53,203 nt of DNA from Lewinellaceae bacterium (GTDB lineage Bacteria; Bacteroidota; Bacteroidia; Chitinophagales; Saprospiraceae), in assembly GCA_024644235.1 (NCBI GenBank), contig JAHELJ010000027.1, positions 1 to 53,203 of the forward strand, read 5' to 3'. This document shows positions 7,731 through 15,160 of the stretch, piece after piece. A program made the translations under genes and the position numbers. The notes below the pieces were generated by a model. The model saw only the letters and a program-made list of their open reading frames with translations, was not told the DNA's origin and searched no databases. How positions within the stretch are numbered: position 1 is the first letter of the stretch; each line of letters starts with the position of its first letter.

Positions 7731-9869
7731 TTAGGCTTTGTAGTAATCTCCGATGACCAATTTGTCTTTTGCACCATCTAATTCACTTTCTCGATCTTTG
7801 ATCACCCGGTGAACAAAAGCCTTGGCTACATCCACATACTTGCTGATCACGGATGGATCCTCCTGAGCATCTCTCACTTGCAGGATAAGATCTTTAAAGG
7901 ATCCATCCAGCGCGAAAACTCCTGGCACTACTGCGTGCTCATCGAAATCCTCAATAATCTTGATTTGTGTATTACATGAGATGTCGTTTGATAGCAACCA
8001 TGCTTTAGCGGCAATGACCATCGCGGTGTAGGCGTGATATCGGGCTTCGGTAAGGAATCCATCCGATCTGCTTTCATTTGCTTCCGCGATCTTCTCGACA
8101 GCATCACCAAGGATGGCTCCGACCATATCGTAGGATACACCTGCACATTCCCCAACACCGATGGATTGTATGTATTTGCTGTCCTGCCCCCAATCGAATA
8201 ATTCACTTGGGTCGATGGCATCTGACTGGCCAAGGTGCTTCAGTAAATCATAGAAGTATGGCTTTCCCTGACGTTGGTAATAGTGGTTGAAGAAGTCTTC
8301 TTGCCGGTTCGTATGGTAGTCATTTAACAAGACTCTGATGGCTTCCGGTATCCGCTTGGTCGGGAGTTTGATGACTTTATCAGCTACTCCTCCAATGCCT
8401 GTGTTTGGGTCAACTCCTCCTCCCAGCACGACCTGCATGGCGGGAATGACCTGCAAACCCTTCTTGATTGAGCTCCCGTGGAATCCAATAGCGGCTGCCA
8501 TGTGTTGCCCACAGCTATTCATGCATCCACTGATCTTGATCTCGATGTCCTTCTCCTTTACCAGATCCGGAAATTCATCTCTGACGAGCTCCTGAATGGT
8601 AGTCGCCAGCCCCGTGCTGTTGGTCACTCCCAAGGCGCATGTGTCCGTACCCGGGCAAGCGGTCACATCTGCGATCGAAGCCCGCCCCGGATCTGCCAGG
8701 TCAAGTTGCTTTAAGCCTCGGTAAAGAATCGGCAAAGATTGTGGACTAACAAAGCGAATGAGCAAATTCTGATCAACGGTAAATCGAATGTCGTCTGCTG
8801 CAGTTTTTTTCACGAGTTCGGCCAGACCGAAAGCGGTCTCGGGTGTCAAATTGCCCAACGTCACTTTGATGAATACGCCGAAGAAGCCTTCCTGTTTTTG
8901 CTCGAATACATTGGTATCGAGCCAGGTCTGGTAGGCTTCATCATCAGAAATGGTGACAATGGATCCATTACTCAAATTGGGAAGTTGGGGTGCAGGTGCC
9001 GCTTCAGTGATTTCAACCTCTCGTACATCAAGGCCTTCCATTTCCCGGTTTACCAGATCGAGAAAGCCATCAAGTCCCAGGCTTTTGACCAGAAATTTCA
9101 TTCTGGCTTTTTGTCGCTTTTGTCGCTCTCCATGACGATCAAAGACACGGAGGGCAGCTTCCACAAACGGGATAATCTCATTGGCCGGCATAAACTCTGA
9201 CACAGTTTGGGCAACAAGAGACTGGGCACCCAGACCACCACCAACTACAACTTTGAATCCTCTCTCGGTAGTCCCGTTATTACCACGAAGCCTGGGGATG
9301 AATCCAAAGTCATGGAAGTAGGTATAGGCAGAATCTTTCTCAGAAGAGGAGAAGGCGATTTTGATTTTACGCCCCATGTCTTGTCCCACCGCATGCCTCA
9401 GGAAATACCGGAACATATGCTCAGCATAGGGGCTGACATCAAATGGTTCGTCCGGGTCAATCCCAGCTTTGGGAGATGCTGTTATATTTCTCACTGTGTT
9501 GCCACAAGCTCCTCTTGCTGTCATCCCAGAATCAGCAAGTGCAGTCCATATCTTTGGCGAATCTTCCAACTTTACGAAGTGCAATTGGATGTTTTGCCGA
9601 GTGGTGATGTGTAGATTCTTGTTGCCGTACTTATCAGCTAGATCTGCGATCACTTTGAGTTGGGCAGAAGTGACTTTTCCGTAAGGAATTTTGGTGCGAA
9701 ACATCTGCACTCCAAGCTGTCGTTGGCCATACACACCACGGGTGAGGCGGTAGTGCCTAAACCTTTCTTCGTGCATCTCTCCCGACTTGAATTGACCAAT
9801 TTTCCGGGATAGTTCCTGGATGTCTTTCTGGTCTCCCAGACTACTTTGTTGTTTTATATCGACTGCCAT
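7731..9869 (-). CDS. Siroheme-dependent sulfite reductase with C-terminal helical extension
   Basis: Six-electron reduction of sulfite to sulfide. The core (residues about 35-520) has two ferredoxin-like halves: 'TRQNIQLHF' at 90-98 and 'RGACGNTVRN' at 119-128 line the siroheme pocket, and Cys405-x5-Cys411 with Cys449-x3-Cys453 ligate the coupled [4Fe-4S] cluster and siroheme. Related nitrite reductases share these features; the adjacent cysH and siroheme genes favour sulfite. At 712 residues it exceeds the usual 550-580: residues ~565-712 form an extra, apparently all-helical domain resembling the HEPN-type extension seen in Bacteroidota homologues. It heads the sulfur operon behind a leader with a polycysteine ORF and a terminator. 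Confidence 0.92.
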   Translation of the reverse strand: MAVDIKQQSSLGDQKDIQELSRKIGQFKSGEMHEERFRHYRLTRGVYGQRQLGVQMFRTKIPYGKVTSAQLKVIADLADKYGNKNLHITTRQNIQLHFVKLEDSPKIWTALADSGMTARGACGNTVRNITASPKAGIDPDEPFDVSPYAEHMFRYFLRHAVGQDMGRKIKIAFSSSEKDSAYTYFHDFGFIPRLRGNNGTTERGFKVVVGGGLGAQSLVAQTVSEFMPANEIIPFVEAALRVFDRHGERQKRQKARMKFLVKSLGLDGFLDLVNREMEGLDVREVEITEAAPAPQLPNLSNGSIVTISDDEAYQTWLDTNVFEQKQEGFFGVFIKVTLGNLTPETAFGLAELVKKTAADDIRFTVDQNLLIRFVSPQSLPILYRGLKQLDLADPGRASIADVTACPGTDTCALGVTNSTGLATTIQELVRDEFPDLVKEKDIEIKISGCMNSCGQHMAAAIGFHGSSIKKGLQVIPAMQVVLGGGVDPNTGIGGVADKVIKLPTKRIPEAIRVLLNDYHTNRQEDFFNHYYQRQGKPYFYDLLKHLGQSDAIDPSELFDWGQDSKYIQSIGVGECAGVSYDMVGAILGDAVEKIAEANESRSDGFLTEARYHAYTAMVIAAKAWLLSNDISCNTQIKIIEDFDEHAVVPGVFALDGSFKDLILQVRDAQEDPSVISKYVDVAKAFVHRVIKDRESELDGAKDKLVIGDYYKA

Positions 9870-9888
9870 GACCGTTTGTTTTTAACTG

Positions 9889-9924
9889 AAAAAAGCCTTT
9901 CCGAATCTCTCCGGAAAGGCTTTT
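9889..9924 (-). terminator. Intrinsic terminator inside the sulfite reductase leader
   Basis: On the minus strand, AAAAGCCTTTCC (9924-9913) pairs with GGAAAGGCTTTT (9902-9891): 12 bp, or 13 with the next G-C pair, and a loop of 8-10 nt. It is followed by a run of six T ending at 9889. It lies between the leader promoter and the sulfite reductase ATG (9869), only 20 nt from that start. A strong terminator in this place makes sense only as a conditional one, that is, an attenuator. Confidence 0.85.
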
Positions 9925-9949
9925 CTGAGGTTTATCAGAGTATTATTTC

Positions 9950-10009
9950 CTATCCAGAGTAAATAGAAAGCATCATACAACAGCAACATCCTGCTGCATT
10001 CTTGCACAT
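9950..10009 (-). CDS. Polycysteine leader peptide of the sulfur operon
   Basis: A 19-codon ORF, MCKNAAGCCCCMMLSIYSG, with stop TAG at 9950-9952. Five of 19 residues are Cys (codons TGC, TGT, TGC, TGT, TGT), four in a row, followed by two Met: a composition very unlikely by chance and typical of amino-acid-sensing leader peptides. An AGG stands about 8 nt before the ATG. The Cys codons fall in a hairpin (GCAGCA against TTGCTG(T)). An 8-bp perfect inverted repeat brackets the ORF: GTAAATAG just before the ATG and CTATTTAC near its end. The intrinsic terminator follows 26 nt after the stop. Cysteine-dependent attenuation of the sulfite reductase operon is the inferred role. Confidence 0.78.
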   Translation of the reverse strand: MCKNAAGCCCCMMLSIYSG

Positions 10010-10062
10010 ACTATTTACCTGGTGTAAGTTCATATTACTTTATTTTAATACAATTCTTAAGC

Positions 10063-10094
10063 CAAATATAAGATCAATAAAAACAAGTAGCAAA
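10063..10094 (-). promoter_or_regulatory. Bacteroidota-type promoter of the sulfur operon
   Basis: On the minus strand TTTG (10094-10091), a 20-nt spacer and TATATTTG (10070-10063) exactly fit the Bacteroidota -33/-7 consensus (TTTG, 19-21 nt, TAnnTTTG). The predicted transcript start is near 10056-10058, giving a leader of about 190 nt before sulfite reductase that contains the polycysteine ORF and the terminator. The rest of the 306-bp gap up to 10175 is AT-rich, and I see no hairpin terminator for the upstream arg operon in it. Confidence 0.85.
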
Positions 10095-10175
10095 TATTTA
10101 AAAGAAATTAAAAAAGGGCACAATTTATTATAAAATCATTAAAATATAGATTCTTAAGTGATTATTTACATATTA

Positions 10176-11120
10176 TCATATATTCATATGACGAAGAATC
10201 TGCTCCAGAACGGTGAGCATGGCAAATGTTCGATTATTTGCCTGTTGAATCACCAAAGATTGTTGGCTGTCGATGATTTCATCGTCTACGACGACATTAC
10301 GTCTGACCGGAAGACAATGCATAAAATAAGCGTTATTGGTTACAGAAAATTTTTCCCGGTTCACCCTAAAGCCTGAGTCCTGCGATAGTATTTGGCCATA
10401 TGATCTATAAGATGACCAGTTTTTGGCATAGACAAAATCAGCATTTTCGTAAGCTTTCACAGGGTCGTACTCGATGGTGGCTCCATAAGTAAGGGCAGGA
10501 TCGAGTTCGTATCCTTCAGGATGAGTGATAACCACGTCATATTCCATGGCAAGTGACCAGGCCGCAAATGAATTGGCAACAGATTGAGGTAAAGCTTTGG
10601 GATGTGGTGCCCAGGTGAGCACAACCTTCGGCTTCTCTCTTCTCTTATTTTCTTCAATGGTGATCATGTCAGCAAAGCCCTGCAGTGGATGCCGGGTGGC
10701 AGACTCCAAGTTGATCACCGGGCTTGAGGTATTGGCCATAAAACCTTTTATGACCGGTTCGTCGTAGTCTTCATCCCGGTCCTTCAGTAGCGGGAAAGCC
10801 CGGATGGCGATCAGGTCCGCGTACTGGCTGATTACTTTACCGGCTTCTTTGATATGCTCACTTTTATCCCCGTCCATTACAGCCCCTTCACCGAATTCGA
10901 TCGGCCAACTCTGCCCTGCATTTAATACATAAGGTGTAAGACCCAACAAATGACAGGCCTTCTCCGAACTTAATCTGGTTCTCAAGCTGGGATTGAAGAA
11001 AATGAGTGCTACAAATAACTGTTGAGCTAATTGCTGTGGTGGATCAGATTTATTTGTGATCGCCCGTTTGACTAAATCATGTACATCTCCTACATCGTTT
11101 ATGGAAGTAAAATGTCTCAT
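10176..11120 (-). CDS. argF': N-acyl-ornithine transcarbamylase (probably N-succinylornithine)
   Basis: Transfers the carbamoyl group to N-acyl-ornithine, the Bacteroidota/Xanthomonas variant of step 6. The 314 residues align well with the Bacteroides fragilis enzyme as I recall it: FFNPSLRTRLS (41-51, carbamoyl-phosphate site), VMDGDKSEH (81-89), ATRHPLQ, TWAPHPK, HPEGYELDP, NNAYFMHCLPVRRN. Position 87 is Ser where B. fragilis SOTCase has Pro90 and Xanthomonas AOTCase has Glu92; replacing Glu92 by Ser, Pro or Val is reported to switch preference to N-succinyl-ornithine. The ATG at 11120 gives MRHFTS, matching the family start; a longer in-frame extension would run into argD. It begins 10 bp after argD. 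Confidence 0.93.
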   Translation of the reverse strand: MRHFTSINDVGDVHDLVKRAITNKSDPPQQLAQQLFVALIFFNPSLRTRLSSEKACHLLGLTPYVLNAGQSWPIEFGEGAVMDGDKSEHIKEAGKVISQYADLIAIRAFPLLKDRDEDYDEPVIKGFMANTSSPVINLESATRHPLQGFADMITIEENKRREKPKVVLTWAPHPKALPQSVANSFAAWSLAMEYDVVITHPEGYELDPALTYGATIEYDPVKAYENADFVYAKNWSSYRSYGQILSQDSGFRVNREKFSVTNNAYFMHCLPVRRNVVVDDEIIDSQQSLVIQQANNRTFAMLTVLEQILRHMNI

Positions 11121-11130
11121 CGCGTATTTT

Positions 11131-12267
11131 TTATGAGCTAGCAAGTTCCGACCGAAAGCTGTCCAAACATCGGCTGACATCTTCGTCACTGATAGACAGC
11201 GGAGGTAGCAACCTGATTGTGTTGGGATTTGAAGAACTACCCACAAACAGGTGCTGACTGAACAACAGGTTCTTTCTCAAATCCCTTACATCGTAATCAA
11301 ACTCCACGCCTAACATGAGTCCTCTTCCTCGCACCTCGATCACCCCTGGCAGGGAAGTAAGACCATTGCAGAGGTCATTGCCCTTCAGTCTGGCATTTGT
11401 CATCAGATCTTCAGACTCCATCACCTCCAGGACAGCCTGAGCTGCGGAGCAGGCGAGGTGATTTCCGCCAAAAGTGGTGCCCAACAGACCATAGGAAGCT
11501 TGGAATGCTGGACCAATCAAAACTCCTCCGACAGGGAAGCCGTTACCCATTCCTTTGGCCACGGTGACGAGGTCTGGGATAAGGTCCGGCACCTTCTGAT
11601 AAGCGAAGAATTGGCCCGTCCGTCCGTACCCGGATTGGATCTCATCCAGGATCAAAACTGTGCCGGTTTGCCTGCAGAGATTCTGAACATGCAAAATGAA
11701 TTCCTCACTTGCCTCGTACATCCCTCCAATACCTTGGATGCCTTCGATAACGACTGCACAAACATCCCTTTGAACCATAGTTTGTTCAATACCATCAAAA
11801 TCCTCAAACTCGAGAATGATATTGTCAAAGCCCTTGTTGATGGGCGCTTGGATCTTGAGATTGTCTGTAATATTTACTGCTGCTGATGTGCGACCATGAA
11901 ATCCCCTCCGAAAGGAAACGACCTTTCTTCTACCGGTATGAAAGGAAGCAAGTTTTAATGCATTTTCAATAGCCTCGGCACCAGAGTTGACCAAGAACAA
12001 TCGATAGTCCTTCAGTCCTGATATTTCTCCAAGCTTGCGGGCTAATTCCTTTTGCATAGGAATCTCTATCGAGTTGGAGTAGAAAGCAAGACGGTTGAGT
12101 TGCAAGGTCATTTGATGGACGAAATGCGGATGACCATGACCAATGGAGATCACTGCATGCCCTCCATAGAAGTCGAGATATTCAGTACCATTTGCATCGG
12201 TGACTACCGATCCGAGTCCGCTCACGATTTCGATCGGGTATACCGGGTATACGTCAAACATCTCCAT
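11131..12267 (-). CDS. argD: N-acyl-ornithine aminotransferase (class III PLP)
   Basis: Transaminates N-acyl-glutamate semialdehyde to N-acyl-ornithine using glutamate. The 378 residues carry the class-III aminotransferase features: NSGAEAIENALKLA (94-107, phosphate-binding region), Asp208-Glu209 in LILDEIQSGYGRTG (pyridine-nitrogen Asp) and the Schiff-base Lys238 in VAKGMGNGFPVGG. The start codon overlaps the argC stop (TGATG at 12265-12269), so the two are translationally coupled. It is the fourth gene of the operon GNAT-argG-argC-argD-argF'. Confidence 0.95.
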   Translation of the reverse strand: MEMFDVYPVYPIEIVSGLGSVVTDANGTEYLDFYGGHAVISIGHGHPHFVHQMTLQLNRLAFYSNSIEIPMQKELARKLGEISGLKDYRLFLVNSGAEAIENALKLASFHTGRRKVVSFRRGFHGRTSAAVNITDNLKIQAPINKGFDNIILEFEDFDGIEQTMVQRDVCAVVIEGIQGIGGMYEASEEFILHVQNLCRQTGTVLILDEIQSGYGRTGQFFAYQKVPDLIPDLVTVAKGMGNGFPVGGVLIGPAFQASYGLLGTTFGGNHLACSAAQAVLEVMESEDLMTNARLKGNDLCNGLTSLPGVIEVRGRGLMLGVEFDYDVRDLRKNLLFSQHLFVGSSSNPNTIRLLPPLSISDEDVSRCLDSFRSELASS

Positions 12268-13232
12268 CAGAAAGCAACACTTTTCAGTTGTAATCCCTCG
12301 GTCTCGGGATATCCCTGCATGATATTCAGGTTTTGCACTGCCTGACCGGATGCCCCTTTCACCAGATTGTCCAATACCGAAACCATATGGAGAATTTCAC
12401 CATGCTTTCTAAGATGCAGCAGACAGTAGTTCGTATTGACCACTTGTTTCACATTTGGATTTCGCTCCACCACCATAGCAAAGGGATGGTCAGCATAAAA
12501 ATCTTCAAAAAGGGATAGAACCTCCCTTTCACTCAGCTCTGTTTTAGTATGGAGACTGGCCAGAATGCCTCGGGTGAAATTACCTCTCACCGGCACGAAA
12601 TGTAATACGGGCAGGTCGTCCGGCTGCAGCTGCTCCAGGCTTTGACGGATCTCGGCAACGTGCTGATGGTGAAAAGCTTTGTAAACCGAAATATTATTGT
12701 TTCGCCATGAGAAGTGGGTGGTGGCACTCGGTTTTTGACCAGCTCCCGTGCTACCGGTGATGGCATGGACATAAATCTCATTTTTTAGCAGGCCCCCGGA
12801 CGAAAGTGGTAATAGGGCCAGCTGAATGGCGGTGGCGAAACATCCTGGATTGGCAACGTGCCCAGACTCCTTTATCGCCCCACGATTTAGCTCAGGCAAT
12901 CCATAGACGAACTGGTGATCCGGACGGTTGATCCGGAAATCCTGACTAAGGTCGATAACCTTTCGCTCCAGGATCCAGGGGTTCTCTTCAATAATCTGTC
13001 GAGATGCTCCGTGGCCTGTACAGAGAAATACGACATCCACTTCAGGGTTGGGCTCGCTGGAAAATTCAAGCCCCTCCAGAAAAAATAAATCATCATGCAC
13101 TTCGGAAATCTGCTTCCCAGCCTGGCTGCGGCTGGCCAGGGATCCAATTTTAAGCTCGGGATGCTGTGCGACAATCCGGATCAGCTCACCTCCCGTGTAT
13201 CCTGCAGCTCCAACAATCGCTATCCTCGTCAT
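12267..13232 (-). CDS. argC: N-acetyl(acyl)-gamma-glutamyl-phosphate reductase
   Basis: NADPH-dependent reduction of N-acyl-glutamyl phosphate to the semialdehyde. The 321 residues start with a Rossmann motif (IVGAAGYTGGEL, 6-17), and the catalytic cysteine is Cys131 in HVANPGCFATAI. The C-terminal segment 'VSVLDNLVKGASGQAVQNLN' is typical of the family. It overlaps argG by 4 bp upstream (ATGA) and argD by one base downstream. Its substrate kinase ArgB is encoded in the other arg operon. Confidence 0.95.
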   Translation of the reverse strand: MTRIAIVGAAGYTGGELIRIVAQHPELKIGSLASRSQAGKQISEVHDDLFFLEGLEFSSEPNPEVDVVFLCTGHGASRQIIEENPWILERKVIDLSQDFRINRPDHQFVYGLPELNRGAIKESGHVANPGCFATAIQLALLPLSSGGLLKNEIYVHAITGSTGAGQKPSATTHFSWRNNNISVYKAFHHQHVAEIRQSLEQLQPDDLPVLHFVPVRGNFTRGILASLHTKTELSEREVLSLFEDFYADHPFAMVVERNPNVKQVVNTNYCLLHLRKHGEILHMVSVLDNLVKGASGQAVQNLNIMQGYPETEGLQLKSVAF

Positions 13233-14428
13233 GATGGGTCGCTTTTCTCCAGGCTATGGTAGTTCTTCAAAGGGGTAGACATCAATTTGATAAATCCTTT
13301 CGCCTCTTCCGCCGACCAACCTTTATTTTCTTCTCCGTATTGACCAAACTTAGCCTGCATCAGATCGAATGTAGATTCAACCCCAAGCAGCTCAAATCGA
13401 TATGGCATTAGTCTGACCATGACATTTCCTGAAACTCGGTTCTGGGTATCCTCCAGAAATGCTTCGATGTTTCGCATCACCGGATCAAGATATTGCGCCT
13501 CGTGGAGAAGCATACCGTACCAGCCTCCCAGTTGCTCTTTCCAATGCTGCTGCCACTTGGTGAGGGTGTGTTTTTCGAGGAGATGGTGGGCCTTAATAAT
13601 CAGAAGAGGACCACCTGCTTCAAATCCTACCCGTCCTTTGATTCCCACGATCGTATCTCCAACATGAATATCTCGTCCAATAGCATATTCCCGGGTCAAC
13701 GCATTCAACCGGCGAATCGATTCCACTGCGTCCAGATCTTCTTCACTTACCCCGGCAAGTTCACCCTTATTAAATTTAACCTTCAGTTCCAGGCTATCCT
13801 CTCTTGCCAACTGACTTGGGTAAGCTTTGCCGGGTAAGGCTTGATGAGAAGTCAGCGTCTCTGCACCACCTACACTCGTTCCCCAAAGACCTTGGTTAAT
13901 TGAGTATTGTGCCTTTTTCCATTCCAGGTCTACTCCATATCTTTTCAGATAATCCATTTCTTCCTGCCGTGACAATCCCTGATCACGGATCGGAGTAATA
14001 ATGGACAAGTCATTTCCTAGGATCTGGAAAGCCAGGTCGAATCGAACCTGGTCATTCCCGGCTCCGGTGCTGCCGTGAGCCACTGCCTTTGCACCAATAC
14101 GGTTGGCATATTCCACGATTTCCAATGCCTGGAAAATTCGTTCGGCACTGACCGAGAGCGGGTAGGTGTTGTTGCGAAGCACATTACCATATATTAAATA
14201 TCGGATGCAATCACGATAGTATCTATGCACGCCATCTATTCGTTCAAAGTGAGCAGCACCAAGTTGGAAGGCACGCTGCCTGATATGTTCCATTTCATCC
14301 TGGCTGAACCCGCCGGTATCCACCAGTACTGCATGCACCGATAATTTCTTCTCTTCGCTCAAATACTTGATACAGTAAGATGTATCAAGTCCTCCGCTGT
14401 AAGCGAGCACTACCGTTTCTTTACTCAT
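13229..14428 (-). CDS. argG: Argininosuccinate synthase
   Basis: Joins citrulline and aspartate with ATP. The PP-loop SGGLDTS lies at residues 11-17, and the body shows the ATP- and citrulline-binding regions (for example GAKAVAHGSTGAGNDQVRF, 113-131). It has 399 residues, usual for the bacterial enzyme. It overlaps the upstream GNAT gene by 8 bp and argC by 4 bp. Its partner argH is at the other end of the split locus (286-1617). Confidence 0.96.
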   Translation of the reverse strand: MSKETVVLAYSGGLDTSYCIKYLSEEKKLSVHAVLVDTGGFSQDEMEHIRQRAFQLGAAHFERIDGVHRYYRDCIRYLIYGNVLRNNTYPLSVSAERIFQALEIVEYANRIGAKAVAHGSTGAGNDQVRFDLAFQILGNDLSIITPIRDQGLSRQEEMDYLKRYGVDLEWKKAQYSINQGLWGTSVGGAETLTSHQALPGKAYPSQLAREDSLELKVKFNKGELAGVSEEDLDAVESIRRLNALTREYAIGRDIHVGDTIVGIKGRVGFEAGGPLLIIKAHHLLEKHTLTKWQQHWKEQLGGWYGMLLHEAQYLDPVMRNIEAFLEDTQNRVSGNVMVRLMPYRFELLGVESTFDLMQAKFGQYGEENKGWSAEEAKGFIKLMSTPLKNYHSLEKSDPS

Positions 14429-15005
14429 CAGATTGTTTCTTTAATATGAGATTGCTGAGATCCATCTTCATCACTTCTTCTTTGGATGGCGCCAACATCC
14501 CTGTACACATGCACATCTCGTAGTTCTTACTGGTCAAAATACTGTAGTTGGGACAACTCGAGCAGCCCTTCCAGAAGGTGACGTCCTTTGTAAGTTCTGA
14601 AAAAGTTACCGGCTGGTAGCCGAGCTCAGAATTAATGCGCATGACTGCCAGGCTGGTGGTAATTCCAAAGACTCTGGCGTAAGGGTATTTATCCCGTCCC
14701 AGATTGAATATTCGCCGTTTGATCTTCCGGGCAATACCTTGCTTTCGATAGTCAGGATGTACAATTAAACCGCTATTTGAAACGTACTTTTTTTCTTCAA
14801 AGCTTTCGATGTAGCAGAATCCGACAAACTTGTCTCCCTCCAGGGCAATCACCGCATCACCTTCTTCCATTTTTTTCCTGACATACTCTGGGCTGCGTTG
14901 TGCTATACCCGTTCCCCGGACCCTTGCCGATTCCCGGTATTCCTCGCAGATGTGATCGGCATACCGGTAATGCAACTCGCTAGCAACTTCGATCTGAATC
15001 TCCAT
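14421..15005 (-). CDS. GNAT N-acyltransferase, probable N-acyl-glutamate synthase
   Basis: First structural gene of the arg operon. The 194-residue protein has a GNAT fold, with the acyl-CoA pyrophosphate loop VHPDYRKQGIA at 82-92. It is not similar to classical ArgA (no amino-acid-kinase domain). Its position at the head of an arg operon that lacks argA and argJ makes it the best candidate for acylating glutamate (acetyl or succinyl) to start the pathway; that function is inferred. Unusual for a GNAT is a four-cysteine set, Cys148-x2-Cys151 and Cys165-x-Cys167, which might bind a metal. Expression is expected to depend on the Arg-rich leader upstream. Confidence 0.8.
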   Translation of the reverse strand: MEIQIEVASELHYRYADHICEEYRESARVRGTGIAQRSPEYVRKKMEEGDAVIALEGDKFVGFCYIESFEEKKYVSNSGLIVHPDYRKQGIARKIKRRIFNLGRDKYPYARVFGITTSLAVMRINSELGYQPVTFSELTKDVTFWKGCSSCPNYSILTSKNYEMCMCTGMLAPSKEEVMKMDLSNLILKKQSDE

Positions 15006-15048
15006 TCGGAATGAGATAAGGAATTTTGAATTGAATAATTACTGAATG

Positions 15049-15065
15049 AAAAAGGGACAACCTTT
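15049..15065 (-). terminator. Weak terminator hairpin in the arg operon leader
   Basis: Minus strand AAAGG (15065-15061), loop TTGTC, CCTTT (15055-15051) running into a T-run of five (15053-15049), then C. The stem is only 5 bp, so it is weak by itself. It lies between the Arg-rich leader ORF and the GNAT start (15005). Upstream GGGCTAA, which overlaps its left arm, could pair instead with TTGGCC from the end of the leader hairpin, giving an antiterminator (hand-drawn). Confidence 0.45.
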
Positions 15066-15085
15066 AGCCCCGGTCGGAGGAAGGA

Positions 15086-15154
15086 TTAGTGCATACGGCC
15101 AAGCCGCCGACGTATGCTACAATTACAACTGATATGTATTGCATTTATCTGCAT
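15086..15154 (-). CDS. Arginine-rich leader peptide of the arg operon
   Basis: A 22-codon ORF: Met-Gln-Ile-Asn-Ala-Ile-His-Ile-Ser-Cys-Asn-Cys-Ser-Ile, then Arg-Arg-Arg-Leu-Gly-Arg-Met-His, stop TAA at 15086-15088. The Arg codons are CGT CGG CGG and CGT. They fall within a hairpin whose 7-bp arms are at 15111-15117 and 15091-15097 (GCATACG/CGTATGC) with an inner GGC/GCC pairing. The ATG lies only 6 nt after the predicted -7 box, so the mRNA would be nearly leaderless. Ribosome stalling at Arg codons would open this hairpin and could let its right half pair with the downstream terminator arm. Inferred role: arginine-dependent attenuation. Confidence 0.68.
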   Translation of the reverse strand: MQINAIHISCNCSIRRRLGRMH

Positions 15155-15160
15155 GGAGAT

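Noticed and set aside
8739-9200. 153-codon plus-strand frame opposite sulfite reductase
   Set aside because: The sulfite reductase motifs on the minus strand are unambiguous over the same bases; the plus frame shows no recognisable motif.
9870-10060. SAM or other known riboswitch in the sulfur-operon leader
   Set aside because: I could not match the leader to SAM-I, SAM-II or cobalamin riboswitch cores; the polycysteine ORF explains the terminator better.
11121-11246. N-terminal extension of the transcarbamylase frame to 11246
   Set aside because: The extra 42 residues overlap the end of argD and do not match the family; the ATG at 11120 gives the standard N-terminus.
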